This document shows positions 33,103 through 44,787 of a stretch of DNA of 64,000 nucleotides, piece after piece. Source of the stretch: Siniperca chuatsi (Eukaryota; Chordata; Actinopteri; Centrarchiformes; Sinipercidae). The DNA lies in contig NC_058043.1 in the NCBI RefSeq assembly GCF_020085105.1, forward strand, positions 20,046,667 to 20,110,666, given 5' to 3'. The first letter of the stretch is position 1; every line of letters starts with the position of its first letter. The translations under genes and the position numbers were made by a program. The notes under the pieces were generated by a model that worked only from the letters and a program-made list of their open reading frames with translations, had not been told where the DNA came from and made no database searches.

Positions 33103-36100
33103 ATGTTCTCTGCGAGAAGGATGCTGCAGCAAGCTCTCAGAGGATCCGGCCGCAGCGCCCTCCCCCTGGTCAAGTGGATGGAGAGGTGGGTTGAGGGTGC
33201 ATCGGCTGCTCCGGAGGGGACCGAGGCAGTGAGGACTCTGGACAACATGCCCGGACCGTCGGTCGCCAGCTTCGCCTGGGACTTGTTCGCCAAACGGGGG
33301 CTGTCACGGCTGCACGAGCTACAGGTGAGATGAAGTTCAACAGGGATTAAGTTAAACAGGAGCCGAAACACTGTAAAACACGTGAATATTTACAATACTT
33401 GCATTTTTAATATAAATACATACAGTGTAGGCTGCATCATAGTGGACTAAATGGCCAAGTAGAGGATTTGGCTGATCAAACGGTGCCTATCAAGTTATGT
33501 ATGTGCAACTAAAATTACCTGATCATTAGTGGATTAGAAAAGCCTGCAGGCATCGTCATGTCTTCACTGGGCTTCAAACTGAAGGAGAGTGCATCCAAAG
33601 GTGATGCCAATCATCTCATAGCCTGCAGGGTTTTATTATTTTATTTTTTTACAAGGTCAATCCTCTCTCTTATATCCCAGCTGGAAGGAGTGCAGCGGTA
33701 CGGGCCCATGTGGAAGGCGAGCTTCGGTCCCATACTGACGGTTCATGTGGCCGATCCAGCGCTCATTGAGCAGGTACTAAGGCAGGAGGGCCAGCACCCC
33801 ATGCGCTCTGACCTTTCCTCCTGGAAGGACTACAGGAAGCTCAGAGGACATCACTGTGGACTCCTGACGTCGTGAGTATCACTCATTCAGCCTTTCCCTC
33901 TCCTTTGTCCTCTTCCCTCTCATTAGAAGTCCCAAATCACAAGACAGTGTCAAACTAAATGTTAACTGGAATGATTTATAATTCATTCTAATATTTCATA
34001 GTATGACATGAAATATATGAACAGATGAACTGAAAACAGAGACACAACTTTCTAATTCAAGTCAAAGAGGAGACAGCTGATCTCAACTCATTTCATTCAT
34101 TACCATTAAGCCATAGTGATAAAGTAGTTTAACTACAACGTATATTCACAACGTGTAATACTGAGAAGACTTTAAATGATTTACCTTCTTACTGTATACC
34201 ATGTCTAGTGTCAAGTTCTTTGCTTATTCTGAATGAAATAAAGTGGACAAACCCTGAAGTACTACAGCTGACAGATCCTATACTAACATGAGTATTTGTT
34301 TAATTTTACACTGTGTGTGTTCCTAGTGAGGGGGAGGAGTGGCAGTCGGTGAGAAGTCTCCTGGGGAAGCACATGCTGCGACCGAAGGCAGTCGAAGCTT
34401 ACGATAAAACCCTGAACAGCGTGGTCGGTGACCTCATCGCCAAACTTCGCCTCCGCAGACGTCCTCAAGGCCTCGTCACCGACATCGCCAGCGAGTTTTA
34501 TCGCTTTGGCCTCGAGGGTAAGGTTTCATGTAGTGCGAAGAGCGGCAGTATCATGCATCACTACAGGGTGTACCACAGCATGTAAACATTGGGCCAGCAA
34601 TATAACATGATGACACTGACATGTTATACATACATGCTTGTCAAAGCCTGGCATGCCCAAATAATTTAAACTTTTCCATCACAGACCACCAACATGTAAC
34701 CTTTGTCTCACCTTTCCAGTGGAGGAAAAAGTTCCTTTACTTAAGTAGAAGTAGCAATTCTGCAACACAAAAATACTAATTTACAAGTAAAGGCCCTGCA
34801 TTCAAAGTTATTACGAGGAAAATATACTTAAAGCATGAAAAGTCAAAGTACTCGTGAAGCAGAATGTCCTATTTCAGAGTGTTGTTGTTATATATATTTG
34901 GTAATTGTTACTGATGCATTACTGTGTAAGCAGCATTTAATGTTGCAAAAACCTTCTCAGTTTGGGTTCTTTTAACAATTGAGTTATGCAGATTATTAGT
35001 AAATTTAACTAGAGACATAAGGAAAACCATTTTTTTTGTAATGTAGGCCTAATACCAACTCCACTAACCATTACTGAATACAGCTAAACTAATTTTACAG
35101 ATCCCCTTTAAATGGAAATGAATTGAGGATACACACATCAGAATGAAAGATTGAATTTGTTCCCTGCCTCAAGGCTCCTCAGCAGTTATTCTTGCAGGAG
35201 AGCGACAACCATTAATTTTCCTCTCTCAGATTTTCCCAGACTAAACACAGCTTCAATCCAGTGACTGTGTGGTCACACGCACGGTTCTCAAATATCAACT
35301 CTACCATCGTCAAAATGATTGTATTGTTGAGTGGAAGCTGGGCTGAGACTGTGGGCTGTGACATAAAGCCATTGACAGAACTCGACTGAACTCATGATGA
35401 AAAAACTAAATCCTGCCAAAGGAGACCAACTGTCTAATCACCTATTTTATAATGTTATAAACAGCCACCAGTGAATCCCTTTGTCATAGTCTACTCTGAA
35501 AGGTCCAAACACTGAATACATTGTGGCTTGTAGTTACGATAAATGCGTAAGTAGACAATATTTCAGTAGTTACCCATATTCAATCAATGCTCTTCATTGT
35601 GGGATAAAAACTCCCCTGTCACCAGGTCCTCTTTGTTATATTTTTATTGCTTAGTATTGCTTAATTTAACCAAAATGTTATTTCTGTGCTCTGTTATCAT
35701 GACGGAGCAGCTGGCAACTTGAAAAATGAAATGTTACTTTTAAAAGGCCTTTAGATGTGGTTTCATCTCCCTGTGCATCCTGAGGTTACGGTACATTTCT
35801 GTCAGCCCCCCGTGCCATGTCTTTCTCACCTCCTCATTTAACTTTTCAAAACATTTTTTGACAGGCATTTCCTCCGTGTTGTTTGAATCCAGAATTGGTT
35901 GCCTGGATCAGGTTGTTCCTGCAGAGACAGAGCGTTTCATCCAGTCGATCAACACCATGTTTGTTATGACGCTTCTTACCATGGCCATGCCAAGTTGGTT
36001 GCACCAGCTGTTTCCTAAACCTTGGAACGTCTTCTGTCAGTGCTGGGACTACATGTTTGACTTTGGTAGGTAATTCTTTCCCTAAACATTTGAGTTAGGT

Positions 36101-38526
36101 GTCGGCGTGGGAAATGGTAGCAAAATAGTGTGCCTGCTTGGAAATATTTACTCTGATAGTGATACTTGTATCTATAACACTGTATTTTACAAAAAGGCTT
36201 TTAAAAGTGAGAAAATAGGAAGATGTAATGAAAATATATGTATAAAAATGCACGAACAGAAACAGAATAAGATGTATGAAAAGGGACATTCAACAGACTC
36301 TAGATGATATTATAAGGAAGCCTCAGTCTATCAGTCATCAGGAGATGCACTACACAAACATGGAGGTGGAACATACTGTGTGTCTTTCCACACTGTGTAA
36401 TTATTTTCCTTCCGCCCTTCTTAATTCTTATTGGCTGCTGCTGGTTTCCACCCAGCACTGGGTTATCGTCCCACTCAGTCTCACAGTACATTAAGACTTA
36501 TCCAGATCTGAGATGTCAAATAAGCAGAAGATTAAAGTCCTTAACCCTCACGCACTACAAGATCATCTGCGCTGAAACAAGCATCGGCCATGATGATCAA
36601 ACTGGGGTTATAATCAACCTAATAGTCGTGTTGGTTTTCCCCCAAACAGATCACAGATGTGTGCGACAAAGTCTAGTTTATAATCACTGGACAGTTAATG
36701 CATAGATTGTGGTTCTACTAAAAATCACACCAGAAAGCGCAGGACTTACTGCTGTGTCTCAGCATCCTTGAGCGAGTGAGTTTATTTGCATTTACATACT
36801 GTACCCTCCCTGTCATAATGGCCTCTCTGTGCCTCTAGCGAAAGGTCACATTGACCAGCGTCTGACGGCCGAAGCAGAGAAGGTCGCCCGCGGAGAGAAG
36901 GTGGAGGGCCGTTATCTCACCTACTTCCTGTCGCAGACCGGGCTGCCCATGAAGACCGTCTACAGCAACGTCACGGAGCTGCTTCTTGCAGGAGTGGACA
37001 CTGTGAGATCGATCATTCTTGTCCCCGTCTTTGCTGGATTCTGCCGTCAGTCCTGCGGATGTATAAACATTAACTTCTTGCGTACCCTCTGTCTTTTCAG
37101 ATCTCCAGCACTATGTCCTGGTCATTGTACGAGCTGTCCCGTCACCCTGGGGTGCAGGCGTCGCTCCGGGATGAGGTGTTGAGTGTACTGGGGGGTCGAA
37201 GCATACCGGTGGCAGCGGATGTGGCCCGCATGCCTCTCCTGAAGGCCACAGTCAAAGAAGTGCTTAGGTATAACGCAAAAGGTTTCAGTTAGTTTCTTGT
37301 AGATGTCTAGTTTCCAATCTGCAAGTTTAGTTTTGCTTACGTTATTGAACTTTTGTTTTCCAGATTGTACCCTGTTATTCCTGCCAATGCAAGAGTCATT
37401 ACAGAGAGGGACATCCAGGTTGGAGGCTACCTCATCCCTAAAAATGTGAGTGTGTAGCGGGAATTAGTGCACTTTGAAATCATTCATCCTCTGTGATGAC
37501 CATTTGGATTTAAAATCTGTCTTGTGCCATGTCGTCACACTAGAAGGAGCCTTCGCATTGGGCTCAGTATGAATGTTCTGTTAATGGTTCACCTTTTGCA
37601 ATGTAACACATATCTGACAGTCAAATCTTTCCACCCAGACTCTGATTACCCTGTGCCACTTTGCAACATCACGGGATCCAGCAGTGTTTCCAAATCCGGA
37701 AGAATTCCAGCCCCATCGATGGTTGAACAAGGACCGGACTCATCACCCGTATGCCTCCGTACCCTTTGGTGTGGGAAAACGCAGCTGCATAGGTCGTCGT
37801 ATCGCTGAGCTGGAGCTCTACCTTGCTCTTGCCAGGGTGAGTTGGCTGGACTTTGATATAGATAGTTTGTGATATGACCTGGAAAGCTCAGTTTTTGCCA
37901 AGTGACTGACTAGTACTACTTTTAAACTATTAGGACCCAAATCTGGTCTTGATCCAGGCTGAGTCAATAGTTTTAGTGGACAAAGGAAGAAGGTAGTAAG
38001 TGCATGGGCAGAAAACAACTTATTTGCAGACAAATAGTGCTCATCAGCTTGTTAGATTGGTAAACTGGTGAGAAAAAAAGGATATAAATCCAGGTACATT
38101 TACAGTTATAAGGCGTGTGACATGCTGCATGTACACAGATTATGTAACAAGTCATTTAGATTGTTGACGATTAAATGCAGTTAGACAAATCCTCTTGCTG
38201 CATTTTTTCTTGGAATAATTTAAGTAACTAAAAGAAGGGGATTTAAGCCATTGTGCAAATCCAGTTCCTGGTGAATTAATTTGATTACTTAATCCAGGGA
38301 TTTCAGTTGAGACTCACGACCCAACACTTACTAGCACATGATGAGCACTTGATGTTTTTCATTTCAGTCACCCTGTAGTAAATCTGTGTTCTCTTGTTTC
38401 TGGTCTCATTAGATCCTCATAGAGTTCGATGTGAAGCCGGACCCAGAGGGGATTTCCGTGAAGCCCATGACACGGACGCTTTTAGTCCCTGAAAATGTCA
38501 TTAGCCTCCAGTTTATAGAACGATGA
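33103..38526 (+). CDS. cyp27b1: cyp27b1, 25-hydroxyvitamin D 1-alpha-hydroxylase
   Basis: Nine exons: 33103-33324, 33681-33871, 34327-34517, 35865-36065, 36839-37002, 37101-37267, 37364-37445, 37639-37836 and 38413-38526 (1530 nt, 509 aa; human 508). This is the mitochondrial inner-membrane P450 that makes 1,25-dihydroxyvitamin D using ferredoxin electrons. Seen: a basic N-terminal presequence, the I-helix motif ELLLAGVDT (T323), the ExxR pair E376/R379 in KEVLR, and the heme loop [13 protein letters not shown] with C456. Sequence matches CYP27B1 rather than CYP27A1 around [12 protein letters not shown] and PHRWL. The start at 33103 is in frame with a second ATG at 33121, and either could be used. 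Both AUGs upstream (33054, 33060) are out of frame. Confidence 0.95.
34719..34990 (+). repeat. Perciform interspersed repeat (cyp27b1 intron 3)
   Basis: Begins agtggaggaaaaagttcctt and continues tacttaagtagaagtagcaa, ggccctgcattcaaa, aaatatacttaaagcatgaa and gatgcattactgtgtaagc. I recognise this as a very common percomorph repeat. Related pieces occur at 12945-13110 and 13505-13562. Non-coding, and the right boundary is uncertain. Confidence 0.65.
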
Positions 38527-38822
38527 CCCTCTCTCCTGCGCTGATCTGTTACGAGAACATCAAGTCTCTCCTTAGTAGAGAGCACTAGCAGCTGGAGTTA
38601 TCCCAGGAACTGTGAGCCTGTTGCACGCAGTGCATCGTGTTAGAGCGGACCTTCAACCTTCCGACGCAACAAAGGCCAAAGCCCTCCGTACCTGTCACCT
38701 GCTGTGCGGAGGCTGACATGTAGAGAAGGACAAATGAATGAAGGATGAGCAGTGACAGGTCATCTCTGAGGCTTTCCACTGGGAGCGGTGTAACTCCAAA
38801 TTTAATAGTGTTTTTTGTTTTA

Positions 38823-39424
38823 AATAAAACCACCATCAAGCACTTATTTGCACAGAGGCCAAGAGCAAGCCAGTGAGCTCCTACAGTATACGTTTCAACA
38901 GACTATCTTCAGACTTTCATTTTATCCTTCAACTGAGTCAGACTGAGATACACAGTGTGCTGTAAATTATTCAAGAGTATTAGGAGAGTCTCAGAGTGCC
39001 ACATGGACACACTGTTTCTAATATCTCCAGCTCTTATTGAGCTACTGTGAGAGTTTTGTGTAGATACGATGTTCAATACATCGATCAAAGTGTATTTTAT
39101 AAGGTGTTTATGGTGAAAAACTTTTAGTGACGGCAGCTGTTGAAATTATTCCTGTGTAGGATACATGGTGCCACTGTTTAAAATCCCAAACGTAGGCTCT
39201 GTAAATCTGTCTGTATTGTCTTTAAAATGTAAATACATTGCCACAAAAACAGTGCAACACAATGCAAGTTTATGTGTTGTTTGTGTGCTTTTTTTTTTTT
39301 TTACATCTAAACCTACTATGAGTCATATACCACCATTTTGTAAATGTAATCAGCTTCAGTACATGAACTCTGTATTTATTCTAATTTAACACATTTTGAA
39401 ACTGTTACTGTAAATGTCATTAAA
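38823..39424 (+). terminator. cyp27b1 polyadenylation signals
   Basis: AATAAA at 38823-38828 and ATTAAA at 39419-39424 lie 300 and 900 bases after the stop codon. Alternative 3' ends are possible. Confidence 0.5.
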
Positions 39425-40671
39425 AGATTTCAAGTTGGACTTCTGCCTATTTGTTGATTTTATTTGGCCTAACCAATGAGAACCCAGTTTACATCAAAAG
39501 TTTCTTTTGTGTTGATGTGATGCCCGCTTGTCTTATTAAAAAAAATAATCCCCTCTGTCACAATTTAGTATTTGCTTTAAACTTTATCAGATGCATCAGA
39601 TTAGATCTAACCAATCAAATGTGTTTCTAATTGACGTAGTTTGATGCCAGTTAACAACCACCAGGCACGTAGGCAGTCATTTCTAAGAAATACATTGCTG
39701 AGTATCAAAGTTCCTGTGTGACATGACCATGTGGACTGTGCAGTGTCACCTGTGGTGCAGCAGCTGTGCAGCACCAAATCACTCCACTGCCAGGCGCATC
39801 ACGTTCACCTGTCCCTCAGATGGGGAATAATATTGATGTTTAACCTAAAACTAACAACCCACCTCAAAACACAAATTGTATTATTTAACTTTAAAGTTAA
39901 TTCAAAATGTGACATCAGCACTCAAAGCTACAATCCACGTTATAATCTATAGACGCCTAACATGAATGAATGGGCTCCTGACTTTGTGGGCTTGAAACAT
40001 TTATTGTAGCATTCACACTTATGTGTATTAGATGTGTATGTTTGATACGGAAGGACTGTGAAGCTAAAGACCATATAAGATCAATATTTGACTGTGGAGA
40101 AATGGACCATGAGGGAAACACCACTAGAGTTGAGAGAAAAGCTGCTTTTGTTAACCTGTACTGGGTAAAACTGCAAGGACATCAAATACCAGGCAACTAC
40201 AGTGGAAAAGGAAAAAGAAACCAATGAGCGTAGTTGGTCTACTAAGCACAAAAATGCAATAAAGTATTATATTAAGACTAGCTCCAAACGTCTAACAGTG
40301 CCATTTCCTCTGGTGCCCCCATGGTCATTTATGAAGTTGGAGATGGCTCTTGGTTTATTGGAAAATAATCGACATATGTTAACTAATTTTAGTGTTATTT
40401 ACACATATATGGATTCCTATTACTAAAACGACTATTAGTAGGCCGACTAGTACTAGTACTACTGTGACACTCATAAAATAAGTTTTGTTGAGATTGCTAT
40501 TTTTTTGTTTCCTTTCCTTTATTGCAATAGTATTTTATTTAATTGAATACTAATGAGAGATCACAGAGAAGCACGTAATGACATGTATTTCATAAAATGG
40601 ACACAGGGGGGCAGTAACCGCGAGCAGCGTCACACTGGAATATTTAGCGATACGCAGAGCAAGATTAGCTC

Positions 40672-40748
40672 ATAATCCGAGTGAATGGAGAATGAGCAAT
40701 TGTTGTCCTGCGTCACTGATTTCCCTGTAATATTTGTAATATTTCCAG
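40672..40748 (+). repeat. 77-bp direct repeat, copy 1
   Basis: Runs from ataatccgagtgaatgg to gtaatatttccag. It is identical to copy 2 at 41543-41619 except for one visible substitution (ccctg against ctctg). The sequences outside both edges differ between copies. Confidence 0.9.
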
Positions 40749-41542
40749 GTTAGTTACTCACCTTTTATGTGACTACAGATGTTTATAAGTTAATATGAAT
40801 CCCCGGTGATGTGTGCTCTATAAACTAAAAGTATGTCAAATGTGTAAACAGTTAGGTTTGACGATACGCAATTGAGAAAATGGCGGCCAACGTCCGCAGA
40901 TTGTTTATTTTATTTGTTCCCTATGGCTCCGGGGCATTTGTGGATTATTTCAGTGTGTGAAAAAGAGCTATGTGTGTAGTACAATGTTAAAAGGGTAAAA
41001 AGTTAATGTGAATGTACAGCGTAACCCCAGTTACGGCTGCGGCCTTGTTCAAGGGCGCGCGCACGTTAATACAATGATACAGATTCAGTTCATTGAACTG
41101 AGCGCCAAGTTATGAGGCAGATATGTTTATTATTGAAGTTTGTGTTCTTATAGTGTAAATGTAATACAGCTTAACTGCAAATGAGAATTATTCTGTTGTA
41201 TAAAGTGAACACTTATAAAATGTACAGTGATTACAAAAATACTCTTTTGATAAGAGGACAAAGATGATAGATGTTTAAAGGAAGAAGTGCAGACATGATT
41301 GAGGATAGACCAAAAATGGGATTTAAAGGAAACATGTTGTTTTTGGGTTTCATACAAACTTTAATAAGTTAATGTTTGGAAATATGTGAGGATACATATA
41401 TGTGAAAACAGACCTTTGAAGAATATATGGCTTCATGTGATCCAAATGTGGATATAACCTGTGCTTCAATGCAAAACAGACAAAAATAACAGAAAATAAT
41501 TCATGATTGCAGATGCAAAGTTAAAATGAAGTTAAAAATAAA

Positions 41543-41619
41543 ATAATCCGAGTGAATGGAGAATGAGCAATTGTTGTCCTGCGTCACTGATTTCTCTGTA
41601 ATATTTGTAATATTTCCAG
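41543..41619 (+). repeat. 77-bp direct repeat, copy 2
   Basis: Second copy of the 77-bp unit, starting 871 bases after copy 1 in the same orientation. It ends in ttccag and is followed by agcactcctatcagagg and then the TAG/CTA-rich block. Confidence 0.9.
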
Positions 41620-41679
41620 AGCACTCCTATCAGAGGATTATCTATATATCTGCCAGCGGAGACCTAGCCGGGACCCGCT

Positions 41680-41875
41680 CCACTACTACTACTACTGCGA
41701 CGACTAGTAGGAATCCTACTTGTCCTACTAGTCGTCGTAGTAGCAGTAGTAGTACTAGTAGTCCTACTAATAGTCATCGTCGTCGTAATAGTAGTAATAG
41801 TAGGAATACTACTAGTCGTAGTAGTAGTTGTAGTAGTCGTAGTAGTAGGCCTACTACTTGTCGTAGTAGCGTATG
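41680..41875. repeat. TAG/CTA/TCG trinucleotide block with hairpins
   Basis: About 195 bases made almost only of ACT, TAG, CGT/CGA and CCT triplets, switching from the CTA strand sense to the TAG strand sense part-way. One clear hairpin: cgacgactagtagga (near 41697) is followed 10 bases later by its exact complement tcctactagtcgtcg. The Ser/Arg/Thr-rich frame read through it (41556-41930) is a product of the repeat, not a gene. Confidence 0.85.
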
Positions 41876-42063
41876 TATTTTACAAGTGATAGATTATTTA
41901 TTATTAGTTATTATGTTCTGGGGAATTTGAAGAAATAAGTGTGTATATTTACCATCTTATTCTAAATGCAGGCACATTTATGTTATATTTCATAGATGTA
42001 ATCTTACTAGGTTACAGATATGTTTTATTATCGTTCCTAGTCACCAGATTGTGTATCTGTATA

Positions 42064-43094
42064 TCAGAATCAGAAATACTTTATTGATCCCCGTAGGGAA
42101 ACTCTTTGTTACAGTAGCTTGCCTTTACGTCAGTGCACACAGGAGAAAGTACTAGAAAAAAATAAACACTATAAAACAGGTCAGAAATAAATTAAGTATC
42201 ATGTCGGTATAAGTATAAGATAAACTAAGTGTCAAGTACCAAGTGGGTTTACCGGTTGATGATGAAAGTACAGTCTAATACAATGTAACTCCTTATGTAA
42301 TAAATAATATTAATAAGCGGAGGTGCATGTACTGTCGAAGAGTAATTGAGGTATATAGTATCAGTAACAATAAATAAGAAAAACTAACATGGGAAAACTA
42401 ATATTGCACAGGAGTAGTACACAGAATATTGCACAATTATTATTAATTATGGTGGAGATGTAATGCTCAATGTCCAGTTTAGTGACCTAGGGTCAAACAG
42501 ACTAACCCTTAGAGGGAGGAGTTAAATAGTTTGATGGCCACAGGCAGGAATGACTTCCTGTGGCGCTCTGTGGTGCTTTTTGGGGAGATGAGTCTTCCGC
42601 TGAAGGTACTCCTTTGCTTGACCAGCACATCATGGAGTGGGTGGGAGACACTGTCCAAGATGGCGTGTAGTTTGGCCAGCATCCTCCTCTCTGACACCAC
42701 CGCCAGAGAGTCCAGCTCCACCCCCACAATGTTACTGGCCTTACGGATCAGTTTGTTGAGTCTGTTGGTGTCCGCTACCTTTAGCCTGCTGTCCCAGCAT
42801 GCAACAGCATACAGGATAGCACTGGCCACCACAGACTCATAAAACATCTTCAACATTGTCCGGCAGATGTTGAAGGACCTCAGCCTCCTCAGAAAATAGA
42901 GGCCTGTAAACAGCCTGAGTGTTCTTGGTCCAGTCCAGTTTGTTGTCTAAGTGTACTCCCAGGTACTTGTAGTCCTCCACAATGTCCACACTGACCCCCT
43001 GGATGGAAACCGGGGTCACTGGTGCCTTGGCCCTCCGTAGATCTACAACCAGCTCCTTTGACTTTGTCGCATTGAGGAGTTTGACAGTGCGAAG
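42064..43094 (-). mobile_element. 5'-truncated teleost LINE (CR1/L2/Rex1-like), 3' half
   Basis: On the minus strand the coding part reads LNATKSKELVVDLRRAKAPV, VSIQGVSVDIVEDYKYLGVH and LDNKLDW. After a frame change it reads MLKMFYESVVASAILYAVAC, LNKLIRKASNIVG and RHRKSFLPVAIKLFN, the conserved C-terminal end of an RT ORF common in teleosts. The 3' UTR ends at about 42064 with 'cagaatcagaaatactttat' on the + strand, the usual terminus of this family. The frame changes at about 42850 and the 5' end is lost at about 43094. Clade is not certain. Confidence 0.82.
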
Positions 43095-43959
43095 TTAGTC
43101 AGTGCGCAAGCGCCACCTAGGTTCATTTCCATTCTGTTGATCAGGGCTGGTACACTGGTGAGTGTCTGTAAACTGGCATTGCTAGTAATTCAGATTAAGA
43201 ATTAATATCTCATGATTGTGTAATTTCATTAGTTAATTCTGATGTTTGTTTTTGTGTTTTCATTGCAGGTTTACAACCTAGCAACCTAATTGATTAGTTA
43301 ATTGACAAGCTAAAACATTACATATAACTAGCTTGTGGATGATTATTGTGTATGTGTGCACAATAAAAGCTCAAAAAGTGGCTCGAGTTGTGTCCGCCGT
43401 GCTTGTCCTGAAACCCTTTCAGTGGGGAGTTTATTGAGCTATAGCAGGTAGCTCAGTAAAAAACTGAACAGTTGTAGTTGTAGTAGTAGGTCTACTAGTA
43501 GTAGTCATATCAGGGGCAGGAGGAAGGAAGTGATGATTTCATTATAATAATATAATGTGTGCAAAACACCATACTGTTTTAATAAAATAATCCAATGGTG
43601 GAATGTGTGCATATCTTAACAGGAATAAAAATGACATTGTACTGGTCGCCAAAAGGCAAAAAAGACTAACTCGTTTTAAGCTCGGAAAATAAAGTAACAC
43701 TGGAAATCTTTAAAATAAAAGGGGGACAATTTCCGTTTCAAATACCAAAGATATGCCTCGTGTAAATCCAGGCAATAGACCGCATATAAAGATGAGCCAG
43801 GCCTACACTCCAGTCCAGAAGACGGCGGTAACGCACCGTGAAGCTGTGGCCGCCATAAAACCTCGCAGGAAGAAAACAGACTAGCAGAGCTGCTAATGCT
43901 AACAGCCATACGTCAAATTCATGTAGCCAGTTAGCCATGTAGCTAGCTAACGAGGCGCT

Positions 43960-44036
43960 TATAAAAGGTATAAATAGACTGTACAGACTCCGGTTAACGG
44001 ATCAGATACCACAACGACGGAAAATAGCGAGGAAAG
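43960..44036 (+). promoter_or_regulatory. mcrs1 TATA-like boxes and non-coding exon 1
   Basis: TATAAAAG (43960-43967) and TATAAATA (43969-43976) lie in tandem. A short leader follows and ends in ggaaag/gtgagt, a strong splice donor with the exon ending at 44036. No reading frame is needed here, so this looks like a 5' UTR exon spliced to the coding exon at 44.7-44.9 kb. Inference from motifs and spacing. Confidence 0.5.
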
Positions 44037-44787
44037 GTGAGTTAAAGGCCGGCGTAGATAATAGTTTTATTAGCTCGCTAATTAACTAATGTTGGTTATC
44101 GTAGGAACGTTGGGTTAGCTAAGCTAATTCTAGCTAGCCAACATAAACCAACGTTATTTTGATTACATTTTATTGGCTAAATAAGCAGACCCTATTGCAA
44201 TATTGCCTGGCGTAAATATCTTGCTCGCCACAGCTATTGGTTTCACGCTAAATATTATTTATCGAAGGAAACGGGAGAGGCCCTGTGGCTAGCATCACAT
44301 ATAAACAAAGGCGTCGCCGAGTTGATTAGCCAGTCCATTCCTCTGACTCCCATTACGTTAAACAAAACACAGCTACTTGAAAATGAGTCTCACACAGCGT
44401 TGTAAAGTACCATTGTGAATAAATGTTTACTGTCAAGGAATAACATGTATTGTTAAAGACAGGTGAATTAGAACCAATGAAACTGCTTGTCAAAGTAACA
44501 TGCTCCTGAAGTCCATAGGCTTCCTGATCACCTGATAATCAACTCAACCTTTTCAGCCAGCTGCTCTTTCAAAAAAGATTTAAACTGTTCTTGGATTGTA
44601 ATAATTGAGTGCAAACCGGAATAAGCTAAAGCTTGTGCTCCATGGACACAGCAACTCTGTCAAGTGATAGTTTTTTCACATGAACCACAGAAAGGATGTC
44701 TAGTCTCACCATATCTGGAGTTCTGCTGCTCTGAGCTGAGAAATGTCTGGATTATTTCCTGATGTGTTTCATGTTGTGACTGAACAG

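Larger units (their letters stand above)
39440..43750. other. cyp27b1-mcrs1 intergenic region, repeat-rich
   Basis: No supported host gene. It contains the 77-bp direct repeats (40672 and 41543), the TAG/CTA block (41680-41875), smaller TAG-type blocks near 40437-40462 and 43477-43507, and a 5'-truncated LINE (42064-43094). Small frames at 40021-40227 and 41148-41357 have no recognisable motif. Confidence 0.5.

Noticed and set aside
41556-41930. 124-codon Ser/Thr/Arg-rich frame
   Set aside because: Generated by the TAG/CTA trinucleotide block and the end of a direct repeat. No independent coding evidence.
43355-43440. cacaataaaagctc followed by a GC-rich stretch, resembling the end region of an LTR
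   Set aside because: No partner repeat, primer-binding site or retroviral coding sequence found nearby. The single hexamer is not enough.
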